Origin: Bacillota bacterium
Lineage (GTDB): Bacteria > Bacillota > Clostridia > Peptostreptococcales > Anaerovoracaceae
DNA: 15,953 nt
Assembly (NCBI GenBank): GCA_016302545.1
Contig: JAEDNK010000031.1
Location: 1-15,953 of the forward strand
Reading direction: 5' to 3'
Part shown: piece by piece, positions 8,276-14,442 of the stretch
How the letters are laid out: every line of letters starts with the position of its first letter
Numbering within the stretch: position 1 is the first letter of the stretch
Program-made: the position numbers and the translations under genes
Notes under the pieces: generated by a model
Databases searched by the model: none
Seen by the model: the letters and a program-made list of their open reading frames with translations, nothing else
Told to the model about the DNA's origin: nothing

Positions 8276-8348
8276 CCTCTATGGTGAAAAAATGTACATA
8301 TGCTTACAGTAAAATATGAGCATAGGACCTAGCGGAAGGAGAAACTTT

Positions 8349-10214
8349 ATGTTTGAGGGTTATATAGATAAAGTTCAAGTGGTGCGTCTTATGGAAGATT
8401 ATGTTCCGAAAGATGAGAAGAATGAAAAGGCTGTCGGTGGCAAATTTTTTATCCCTAAATATCAGAGGGGTTATCGTTGGACAAGCTTGCAAGTGGAGCA
8501 ATTGCTAGATGATATTAATGAATTTAAGGCAGAGGACGAGGATGAGTTTTATTGCCTGCAGCCACTTGTTGTAACAGCCGAGAAAAATGAAGATAGGTGG
8601 GTAGTTGTTGATGGCCAGCAGAGACTCACTACTATTTTTATCATTATAAAATGTCTTAGGTCTATTGCTGATAGTCAAAAGAAAAAGCCAATCTATAGTA
8701 TTGACTATGAGAGTAAACCAGAACTGAAAGAATGCCTTTCAAAGCTTAAGCATGATCCGGATGAGGAAGATGGGATTGAGCTTGATAAGAGTGATATAGA
8801 TAAATATCACATTACAAATGCATATAATACGGTGGCAAAATGGGTTAAAAGCAAGGTCTCTGGAGCTGAAGAAGGCGATTTCGCAAGTGATCTTATGACC
8901 AAAATCAGGAATAGTGTTTGTTTTATTTGGTATGAGGCAGATAATGGTCAGGATCCAGAAACAACATTCACTCAGATAAATATGGGCAAGATTCCTTTGA
9001 CAAATGCTGAGCTTATAAAAGCGTTGTTACTTAAAAAAGATAACTTTGATAGAGATGAAGAATTTCGTGGTGACCAAGCGCGAATCTCAATGGATTGGGA
9101 TATAAAGGAAAATAATCTCCATAAGAGAGACTTTTGGTTATTTCTTACCAACGATAAGGCAGAAGAGCGTGATGTGCGTATAGAAATGGTTTTTGATGTA
9201 ATGGCGCGTGACATCATTAAAACTAATGGTAGCGAAGAGTCTTTTGAAGTGCTTTGTGAAAAGAATCCAAATACATATTTGTTCCTTATTTTCACTGAAG
9301 AGATAAATAAGATGATAGCCGCTGAGAAGAAAAGATCGGAAGCACTGAATGAGCCTTACAGATATGGAACAGTCCTTAATGAATTCTGGATGCGTGTGAA
9401 TAGTTTTTATCAAATGTTTCAGGATTGGTATGAGGAGAAGGAATGGTATCACCTTGTCGGTTATTGGATTGCTGCTCATGAACTTGAAAGTAAAAAGATT
9501 AATGTTAATGAATTGCTTTATGCGTTAAGCGATGTATATCAGACTAAGACTAAGACAGAATTTACAGTAAGGCTGAAGAAGCAAATACTGAAGAATTTAT
9601 TGGGTGGAAAAAATGGTCTTGATGATGCTACTCTTGAAGATTTAACTTATGGAACATTAAAAGAAGAATTTTCAGGTTTATATTATACTGGCAGCACTGC
9701 TGATGTGACTAAGATAAAGAAAATTCTGCTCCTTTTTAATGTTATTACCATGCAAACAAATATGGAAATGGATTCAAAATTTCCATTCCATTACTATAAG
9801 ACCACAGTTTGGAACCTAGAGCATATACACGCAGCGACAACAAATGTTCCGCTTAGAGAGGTAGATAAAAGAAGCTGGAGAGATGCAGTATATGAATTCC
9901 TAGGCACAGTAGATTATCCATTGCCGGATGATTTGAAAAAGCGACTTGCTGAGATTAATGATTTTAAAGATAACTCAGAAGAATTTATACAGCTTTATGC
10001 GGATGTATCAAAGACATTTTCTGGTGGAGAGTTAGAGGAAGATGTCATGAGAAATGGTCTGCCAAATCTTACGTTACTTGATGAAAATACGAATAAGAGC
10101 TACAAGAATGATATTTTCCCTATGAAGAGAAATTACATTATGGATAAGATGGGAAAGGAAGTATTCATTCCTATCTGTACCAAGAATGTATTCCTTAAAT
10201 ATTTGCTCATGTGA
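8349..10214 (+). CDS. GmrSD-like DUF262/DUF1524 protein, 3' end replaced by element insertion
   Basis: The start is ATG 8349, not the ATG at 8316, because GGAAGGAG lies seven to eight bases ahead of it. The product is 621 residues. The N-terminal DUF262 (GmrS, ParB/Srx-like) domain shows PKYQRGYRW at 36-44 and DGQQR at 88-92, the proposed nucleotide-hydrolysis motif. The C-terminal DUF1524 (GmrD, HNH-type) domain shows WNLEHIHA at 488-495 and NLTLLDENTNKSYKN from 573, then the FPMKRNYI segment. Such proteins act as type IV restriction or other anti-phage nucleases, some against modified cytosines; that role is inferred by family. Relatives I recall continue beyond KNVFLKY with about 20-40 more residues, whereas here it ends KYLLM at the edge of the GC-rich element. 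The final codons therefore probably come from element DNA. Both catalytic motifs remain, so activity may or may not survive. Confidence 0.85.
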   Translation: MFEGYIDKVQVVRLMEDYVPKDEKNEKAVGGKFFIPKYQRGYRWTSLQVEQLLDDINEFKAEDEDEFYCLQPLVVTAEKNEDRWVVVDGQQRLTTIFIIIKCLRSIADSQKKKPIYSIDYESKPELKECLSKLKHDPDEEDGIELDKSDIDKYHITNAYNTVAKWVKSKVSGAEEGDFASDLMTKIRNSVCFIWYEADNGQDPETTFTQINMGKIPLTNAELIKALLLKKDNFDRDEEFRGDQARISMDWDIKENNLHKRDFWLFLTNDKAEERDVRIEMVFDVMARDIIKTNGSEESFEVLCEKNPNTYLFLIFTEEINKMIAAEKKRSEALNEPYRYGTVLNEFWMRVNSFYQMFQDWYEEKEWYHLVGYWIAAHELESKKINVNELLYALSDVYQTKTKTEFTVRLKKQILKNLLGGKNGLDDATLEDLTYGTLKEEFSGLYYTGSTADVTKIKKILLLFNVITMQTNMEMDSKFPFHYYKTTVWNLEHIHAATTNVPLREVDKRSWRDAVYEFLGTVDYPLPDDLKKRLAEINDFKDNSEEFIQLYADVSKTFSGGELEEDVMRNGLPNLTLLDENTNKSYKNDIFPMKRNYIMDKMGKEVFIPICTKNVFLKYLLM

Positions 10215-10220
10215 GATAAA

Positions 10221-10240
10221 GAAGTAAAAGAAGTGTAAAA
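10221..10240. repeat. Tandem GAAGTAAAA / GAAGTGTAAAA at element end
   Basis: Two adjacent imperfect copies (10221-10229 and 10230-10240) lie between the truncated DUF262 stop and the recombinase terminator region. Together with several GA dinucleotides nearby they could be recombinase half-sites or the terminal attachment sequence. TnpX/TndX recombinases cross over at GA. The exact core cannot be picked without the other end. Confidence 0.35.
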
Positions 10241-10278
10241 AATTTTGCCGTTCCCTGTCCGGCTGACTGCCGGACGGG
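10237..10278 (-). terminator. Probable terminator after the serine recombinase
   Basis: Downstream of the recombinase stop the minus strand forms a 7-bp perfect GC stem (GTCCGGC, loop AGTCA, GCCGGAC) over 10257-10275. About ten bases later a run of six U (from A at 10237-10242) follows. The gap between stem and U-run is longer than ideal. It could instead serve as a structured end sequence of the element. Confidence 0.45.
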
Positions 10279-10285
10279 TCGGGCT

Positions 10286-11908
10286 TTAGTCGGGCAGCTC
10301 TACCTTGCCGACAAAAGAGTAATAGATTTCGATTTCCTGTCTGCGGAGCTTCCCCCGGCGTTTCCCGTCCAGTGCTTCCGATTCGTGGATTACGATTTTC
10401 TCCACAAACTCCCGCAACAGGGTAGGGGTAAGTTCCTCAAAGCTGGTGTACTTGCGTACTACTTTCATAAACTTTTCAGCGTTTGCCGTGGCTTCCAGCG
10501 TCCTTGAAAGCTCGCCCTGCAGAACGGCGGCACGCTCTTTCAGTTCCTTTTGCTCGGCTTCGTAGTCTGCCGAAAGCTCCGTGAAACGCTCGTCCGATAT
10601 GCGCCCGGTCACGCTGTCCTCATACAGCCGCTTGAAGATAGCGGAGAGTTCCGCAATCCTTTTTTCTGCCGCTTCCAGTTCTTTCTTCTTGGCTGCGTTC
10701 CGGCGTTTGCTCCCGTCCTCGTTCTGCTCGGTCAAGAGCTTCATAAACCGGGCTTCATGCTTGGCGGCGTACTGTGTGACTTTCCGCAAATTCTCGGTCA
10801 CTCCCTCGGTCAAAAGGTCGGTGCGGATAAAGTGCGCCGTACAGTCGGCGGTACGTTTCTTGTAGCTGCCGCAGATATAGCAGTCCTGCCGCCGTTTGTC
10901 CGTCTGATACCTCTGCTGGTACATGACGCTGCCGCAATCGGCACAAAAGAGTATGCCGGAGAACAAGCCCACTTCATCATAGCGGTTGGGGCGTTTGCGC
11001 TGCTTGCGTAGCTCCTGCACACGCTCCCATGTGTCACGGTCTATGATGATTTCGTGGTGGTTCTCAAATACTGCCTGCTTGTCCTCGCTGTTGTAGATAA
11101 TCTTGCTGTTTTTGTAGGATTGGGTGGTGGTCTTGAAGTTCACAAGGCAGCCCGTGTATTCCCGGTTTTCAAGGATATGCACCACGGTATTTGCCGCCCA
11201 CTTGCACTCATAGCCGGGGTGGTAGCGGCGGGTTCTCCCTGTCCGGCGGTATTCCAGCGTTCCCGGCGTGGGGATTTCCTGCTCCGTAAGCATACGGGCT
11301 ATCTTGGTCGGTCCGTTCCCGGCAAGGCATAAGCTGTAAATCTGCTTTACCACGGGTGCGGCTTCCTCGTCAATAATGAAATTTTCGTCCTCGTCCATGA
11401 GGTAGCCGTACACGGGCTTGCTTGTGACAGGCTTCCCGCTCATGCCTTTTGACCTCTTGACCGCTCTGATTTTCTTGCTCGTATCCCTCACCAGCCATTC
11501 GTTAAAAATGTTACGCAGAGGGGCAAAGTCATTGTCGCCCTGTGCGCTGTCAACGCCGTCATTGATTGCAATGAAACGGACGTTTTTCTGTGGGAAAATC
11601 ATTTCCGTGTACATTCCCACTTGTAAGTAGTTTCGCCCTAATCTTGACATATCCTTTACAATGACCGTCCCCACAAGCCCCGCTTCAATGTCGGCAAGCA
11701 TGGACTGGAAGCCGGGTCTTTGGAAATTTGCCCCGGAAAATCCGTCGTCCGTGTACCATTTGAGGTTGGTAAAGCCGTTCTGTTTGGCATAGGCTTCAAG
11801 AATCCGCTTTTGGTTGCTTATGGAATTGCTCTCGCCTTGCAGTTCGTCCTCATGGGATAATCTCGGATATAGGGCGGTAATAAGTGTTGTGGCAGTCTGT
11901 CTTGACAT
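10286..11908 (-). CDS. Large serine recombinase, TnpX/TndX-like
   Basis: The 540-residue protein is an intact large serine site-specific recombinase, expected to excise the element as a circle and reinsert it. The N-terminal resolvase domain has YPRLS at 14-18, with Ser18 the likely nucleophile, the family-typical DELQGESNSISNQKR segment, and DMSRLGRN with the conserved arginines. A Recombinase domain follows (GYLMDEDENFIIDEEAAPVVKQI), then a zinc ribbon (FCADCG, later DCYICG and ADC), a long coiled coil (KKKELEAAEKRIAEL) and a C-terminal DUF4368-like end (TPTLLREFVEKIVIHE, EIEIYYSF). The ATG at 11908 has a GGAGG SD six bases away. The gene ends about 70 bases from the boundary with host DNA, the usual position next to an attachment site. 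It has its own probable promoter. Exact naming within TnpX/TndX relatives would be a guess. Confidence 0.95.
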   Translation of the reverse strand: MSRQTATTLITALYPRLSHEDELQGESNSISNQKRILEAYAKQNGFTNLKWYTDDGFSGANFQRPGFQSMLADIEAGLVGTVIVKDMSRLGRNYLQVGMYTEMIFPQKNVRFIAINDGVDSAQGDNDFAPLRNIFNEWLVRDTSKKIRAVKRSKGMSGKPVTSKPVYGYLMDEDENFIIDEEAAPVVKQIYSLCLAGNGPTKIARMLTEQEIPTPGTLEYRRTGRTRRYHPGYECKWAANTVVHILENREYTGCLVNFKTTTQSYKNSKIIYNSEDKQAVFENHHEIIIDRDTWERVQELRKQRKRPNRYDEVGLFSGILFCADCGSVMYQQRYQTDKRRQDCYICGSYKKRTADCTAHFIRTDLLTEGVTENLRKVTQYAAKHEARFMKLLTEQNEDGSKRRNAAKKKELEAAEKRIAELSAIFKRLYEDSVTGRISDERFTELSADYEAEQKELKERAAVLQGELSRTLEATANAEKFMKVVRKYTSFEELTPTLLREFVEKIVIHESEALDGKRRGKLRRQEIEIYYSFVGKVELPD

Positions 11909-11924
11909 AAATTCCTCCGTTTCC

Positions 11925-11977
11925 GACAGCCAGCCCCACTATTCCGTAGGTCTATCATACCACATGGGGCGGCTGTC
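11925..11977. repeat. Near-perfect inverted repeat straddling the recombinase promoter
   Basis: Arms GACAGCCAGCCCCA (11925-11938) and TGGGGCGGCTGTC (11965-11977) are reverse complements except for one extra base. The 26-bp spacer contains the likely -10 box. The right arm covers the promoter spacer and the left arm the start of the leader. It looks like an operator for a dimeric protein or a leader hairpin, and may serve as autoregulation or as a recombinase/TnpW-type binding site. Confidence 0.5.
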
Positions 11978-11983
11978 TGTACA
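11954..11983 (-). promoter_or_regulatory. Probable promoter of the serine recombinase gene
   Basis: Read on the minus strand, an extended -10 (TGG TATGAT; box at 11954-11959) lies 18 bases after TGTACA (11978-11983), which matches four of six positions of the -35 consensus. Transcription would start near 11947, leaving a leader of about 40 nt with the SD at its end. The gap 11909-12041 otherwise holds an AT-rich stretch with poly-A and poly-T runs just after tnpW. Confidence 0.55.
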
Positions 11984-12041
11984 GTCCTTTTTGCTACTTT
12001 ATGTCGAAAAATATCACATTTTTTTATTAAGGTTTGTCGCA

Positions 12042-12239
12042 CTATATGGCATGGGCGGCTGTTCCTCCTGCGGCAGCTTCCGCTTCCAGCACTTTCATCA
12101 TTTTGTCGGCGGCGGTGGCGGTAGCGTCCTGTTTGAAGTAGCCGGAAACGACAAGCACGGTGTTCCCCCGGCGTACCTCGGTCACGCAGTCCGGACGGCG
12201 GGCAGTAGCGGCGGTGTTCCTGTTTGGGGTGTCGGTCAT
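12042..12239 (-). CDS. tnpW: Transposon-encoded protein TnpW
   Basis: This 65-residue protein begins MTDTPNRNTAATARRPDCV and contains TEVRRGNTVLVVSGYFKQDATATAADKMMKVLE. The G-x-T-x-x-V-x-G-x-F pattern followed by an amphipathic helix is that of the TnpW family (PF14202 type) of Tn4451-like elements, whose molecular role is not established. The ATG at 12239 overlaps the stop of the ATP-binding gene as ATGA, and a near-ideal SD (GGAAAGGAG) lies inside that gene's last codons, so the two are translationally coupled. A longer reading from 12338 is an out-of-frame overlap with the upstream gene and is not preferred. Confidence 0.88.
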   Translation of the reverse strand: MTDTPNRNTAATARRPDCVTEVRRGNTVLVVSGYFKQDATATAADKMMKVLEAEAAAGGTAAHAI

Positions 12240-13093
12240 AGGCTCTCCTTTCCATTCATCAGCGTTTTCAGCCGTTCCATTTTCTCCTGCGCCGTGGCTT
12301 TTCTGAAATTCTCCCCGGTAAAGCAGACGGGGGAACACATTTCAAGCAGGCGGTCATAAATCCGGGCGTGGGGCGTGTCCTCCGGGTTCTGCAATTCTTC
12401 CAGCGTGAGGTTTGTCGTCACGATCAGCGGCTTATTGCTGCGGTATCGGCTGTCAACCACGTTGTAAACCTGTTCAAGCCCGTATTCCGTGCCGCGCTCC
12501 ATGCCGAAATCGTCAAGGATAAGCAGGGGGAAGCGGCAAAGGCGGTCTATGTATTCGTTCCTGTCCTTGTAGCTGGCGGCAAGGTCGTTGAGGATAAGGG
12601 CAAAGTTTGTCATGCACACGGAAATCTCACGCTCCATAAGGGCATTGGCGATACACCCGGCAAAATAGCTTTTTCCCGCGCCGACTTTCCCCCATAAAAG
12701 GTAGCCGATATTCTCCGCTTCCATATCCTCCCAATGCGCCACATAGAAGTGCGCTTTATCCATTTGGGGGCATTTGCCGTTGTCGTTTTCAAACGTCCAT
12801 TCCTGCATAGCCGGGTTGGTAAAGCCCATTCTTTTCAGCCGTCCGACTTCCTCCCGGTGCTTCTGTTCCCGGTCGGCGGCTTCCCGCTTTTCCCGGTCTG
12901 CCCGTTTGCAGTCACATTCTTTGGGGTGTCGGTCACGTCCGAAAAGCGTCTTTCCCTCCGCAAAATAGGCTTCTTTGGGCTGGCGGCATTTCCCGCAGTA
13001 TAAAAGCCCGTCCTCCCCGGTGTAGTCCTCCGGCTCGGCTTCCTGTGCCGTGGCAAGCCGGAAAATGGCATTGTCATAGTCATACTCGCTCAT
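12236..13093 (-). CDS. DnaC-like ATP-binding protein, probable helicase loader
   Basis: The 285-residue protein is an AAA+ ATPase of the DnaC/IstB type. Visible motifs are Walker A GKVGAGKS (135-142), Walker B LLILDDFG (190-197), sensor-1 LIVTTN (223-228) and a likely arginine finger in HARIYDRLLEMC (243-252). The N-terminal 65 residues carry four cysteines (CGKC at 33-36, CDC at 60-62), a probable zinc site. A charged coiled region follows. The product would load the host replicative helicase at the element origin, in partnership with the initiator encoded just upstream. IstB-like transposition helpers share the fold, but no transposase of that type is present. The start ATG at 13093 has AGGAGG nine bases ahead. 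The rep stop lies 66 nt upstream. Confidence 0.9.
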   Translation of the reverse strand: MSEYDYDNAIFRLATAQEAEPEDYTGEDGLLYCGKCRQPKEAYFAEGKTLFGRDRHPKECDCKRADREKREAADREQKHREEVGRLKRMGFTNPAMQEWTFENDNGKCPQMDKAHFYVAHWEDMEAENIGYLLWGKVGAGKSYFAGCIANALMEREISVCMTNFALILNDLAASYKDRNEYIDRLCRFPLLILDDFGMERGTEYGLEQVYNVVDSRYRSNKPLIVTTNLTLEELQNPEDTPHARIYDRLLEMCSPVCFTGENFRKATAQEKMERLKTLMNGKESL

Positions 13094-13126
13094 AAAATAA
13101 AATCCTCCTGTTAATGGTCTTTTGGC

Positions 13127-13146
13127 ACGCCCTGTTTACGGGGCGT
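13127..13146 (-). promoter_or_regulatory. Hairpin between the initiator and helicase-loader genes
   Basis: A perfect 6-bp stem (ACGCCC/GGGCGT, loop eight bases) lies in the 66-nt gap between the initiator gene and the ATP-binding gene. No U-run follows on either strand, so it is not a standard terminator. It may set the relative expression of the two genes or be a processing site. Confidence 0.35.
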
Positions 13147-13159
13147 TCTATCTCTGTTG

Positions 13160-13942
13160 TCAAAGGCTCTCGCCCTCCCGGTAGGAATAATCGGGTATCT
13201 TCTGCTTTGGTGCTTTCTTTGCTTCATCATCAGCCGCCCAGCGCCGGATAGTGGCGGCATGGTTCTTGTATTTCTTCCCGCTGGAAGCGATATAGCCGGA
13301 TAAGCGGTCAATGTAATATTCCCATTTGCTGGGAAGCTCCGTTTGCAGTTCTGCAAGCTCCTTTTCTGACAGGAATACGTTTTTATATCTGCCAAAAGGG
13401 GCGCGGGTGGTCTGTCCGGGTTTTATTTCTCCCTCTCTCTTTATCTCTAACTCTATATCTATCTCTATCTCTTTCTCTATCTCTAACTCTAACTCTCTCT
13501 CTGGTGGACAAATGTCCGCGGCATATGGTGGACATTTGTCCGCCACGGCTTCCGGGAGTGCTGCCTGTTCCTGCAAAGCCCGCCTTGCGCGGCGTTTGCG
13601 CTCCCCCTCGGTAGAGGACTGACCGATTAAAAGCTCTATGTTGCTCATGTACAAAGCCCCGTTCTGCAAGGGTTCTACAAGCCCCAGTTTCATAAAAATC
13701 TGCAAGGCTCTTTCCACTGTGCCGACTTGCTGGCGGGTGATTGTGGCTATCATCTGTGCGGTGTAGGGGATATTCTCGTCAAGCTGGAGCTTTCCCCCGT
13801 TTTTCAGTGATTTTAGGTACAGCTTCAAGAGAATGTTTGAGTAGAGTACGCCGTCCTGCATACTTTCCAGCAGCACGATAGCGTCCTCGTCAAAATAGTT
13901 CTCTTTCAGCTTTAGGTAGTAATATTTGCGGTTGTCTGCCAT
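13160..13942 (-). CDS. Replication initiator with phage-replisome-organizer N-terminal domain
   Basis: This 260-residue protein begins MADNRKYYYLKLKENYFDEDA. Residues about 1-120 match the phage replisome organizer N-terminal domain (winged-helix type): LYSNILLKLYLKSLKNGGKL, then ITRQQVGTVERALQIFMKLGLVE. The tail at about 187-240 (WEYYIDRLSGYIASSGKKYKNH, TIRRWAADDE) resembles the C-terminal block common in phage replisome organizers. Between them, residues 136-172 are an unusual linker. It consists of two near-copies of an ADxCPP segment, then a run of Glu alternating with Leu, Ile or Lys, coming from DNA repeats in the gene itself. The protein would bind the origin and recruit the DnaC-like loader encoded next. 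The ATG at 13942 follows AAGGAGG. It probably heads its own transcription unit, since terminator-like and promoter-like sequences lie upstream. Confidence 0.88.
   Translation of the reverse strand: MADNRKYYYLKLKENYFDEDAIVLLESMQDGVLYSNILLKLYLKSLKNGGKLQLDENIPYTAQMIATITRQQVGTVERALQIFMKLGLVEPLQNGALYMSNIELLIGQSSTEGERKRRARRALQEQAALPEAVADKCPPYAADICPPERELELEIEKEIEIDIELEIKREGEIKPGQTTRAPFGRYKNVFLSEKELAELQTELPSKWEYYIDRLSGYIASSGKKYKNHAATIRRWAADDEAKKAPKQKIPDYSYREGESL
13431..13502. repeat. Hexanucleotide purine tract (GAGATA/GAGTTA) inside the initiator gene
   Basis: On the minus strand about ten consecutive hexamers of the form GAG(A/T)TA and close variants form an almost pure purine-plus-T run. They encode Glu alternating with Ile, Leu, Lys or Arg. 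ATA, TTA and AGA codons are scarce elsewhere in this GC-rich element, so the tract is an AT-rich, strand-asymmetric island. Confidence 0.8.
13502..13543. repeat. Two iteron-like palindromic repeats, candidate replication origin
   Basis: TGGTGGACAAATGTCCGC (13502-13519) and TGGTGGACATTTGTCCGC (13526-13543) differ at two central positions and repeat with a 24-bp period. Each contains the 5-2-5 palindrome GGACA-NN-TGTCC, and the two cores are exact reverse complements of each other. They directly adjoin the purine tract. The layout resembles initiator-binding sites beside a DNA unwinding element, as in the lambda O gene. Confidence 0.55.
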
Positions 13943-14012
13943 TCGTTCCTCCTTTGGTCTGTTTTGGGGCTTCTGTCACGCTTTAGGACGCCTTTTTCAT
14001 GGGTAAAGGATA

Positions 14013-14043
14013 TAAATACCGTCTACCCGTTGAGGGCGGTCAA
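14013..14043 (-). promoter_or_regulatory. Possible promoter for the initiator gene
   Basis: On the minus strand TTGACC (14038-14043) and TATTTA (14013-14018) are separated by 19 nt, in the 113-nt gap upstream of the initiator. The -35 is good but the -10 is poor and the spacing long. A five-codon leader-like frame (MKKAS) follows downstream, which may be chance. Confidence 0.3.
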
Positions 14044-14069
14044 AAAAGCCTTGGTTTACGGGCTTCTTT
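14042..14069 (-). terminator. Weak terminator or attenuator at the end of the Cys_rich_VLP gene
   Basis: The minus strand can pair AAAGAAGCC with GGCTTTTTT (nine pairs, one G-U) around a ten-base loop. The U-run is used in the stem and no further U follows, so termination would be inefficient. It overlaps the last codons of the Cys_rich_VLP gene and abuts the promoter-like TTGACC. Confidence 0.3.
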
Positions 14070-14442
14070 CATAGCCTAAATGCGTAGAAAGGCGGTATCT
14101 TTTCCGCTGACGCTCCGATTCTTTCCGGCGGCGCACTTTTACGGTGCAGTCCGGGCAGTATTTCCCACGGTTTGACTTGGGGAGAAAATACCCGCCGCAC
14201 TCGGTACAGCGTTTTCTGTCTGCCCGGTGCAAAAGGGCGGCTTCCAGCTTCCCGTCCAGCGGCAGCACGGCGGCAATGAACCAGCGGCAGAGAAGCGAAT
14301 AGCTGATACTCTGCACACATACGCAAGGCTCGCCGTTATCCAGTAAGATACAGTTGCCGTTATCGTAATTACAGCACTCATGCACAAGCCGGCAAGCCGC
14401 CCGGTACTGTAAATAGTCCATGTATGGGTGTTTATCGTTCAT
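14056..14442 (-). CDS. Cys_rich_VLP domain protein
   Basis: This 128-residue protein fits the Cys_rich_VLP family (PF14194 type) found in Firmicutes mobile elements. It has an N-terminal cysteine group (RAACRLVHECCNYDNGNC, later CVC), the family's VLP motif in FIAAVLPLDGKL, and a C-terminal zinc-finger pair (CTECG, then YCPDC) followed by a basic tail (KVRRRKESERQRKR) suited to nucleic acid binding. The start is the ATG at 14442, not an upstream one at 14472, because AAAGGGG lies about eight bases ahead. The relaxase stop (14432-14434) falls inside its first codons, an 11-base overlap that implies coupled translation. Its function is not established. A regulatory or mobilization-accessory role is inferred from its position between the relaxase and initiator genes. 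Confidence 0.85.
   Translation of the reverse strand: MNDKHPYMDYLQYRAACRLVHECCNYDNGNCILLDNGEPCVCVQSISYSLLCRWFIAAVLPLDGKLEAALLHRADRKRCTECGGYFLPKSNRGKYCPDCTVKVRRRKESERQRKRYRLSTHLGYERSP

Noticed and set aside
8299..8324. Six-bp stem (TATGCT/AGCATA) with TAAAAT in the loop before the DUF262 gene
   Set aside because: The stem is short and AT-rich, and no -35 lies at a proper distance, so it is not supported as promoter or hairpin.
8316..8348. Upstream ATG at 8316 as start of the DUF262 gene
   Set aside because: No SD precedes it, while GGAAGGAG lies at the right distance before ATG 8349.
10550..11011. 153-codon plus-strand frame inside the recombinase gene
   Set aside because: The GC-rich antisense of the recombinase coiled coil and zinc ribbon produces long open frames by chance; there is no SD or domain.
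11814..12359. 181-codon plus-strand frame spanning recombinase start, promoter and tnpW
   Set aside because: It crosses a promoter region and two real genes on the opposite strand, and its composition does not look like a real protein.
13431..13543. CRISPR-like array
   Set aside because: There are only two 18-bp units with a 6-bp spacer, plus a hexamer tract, all within an intact coding frame; no repeat-spacer structure.
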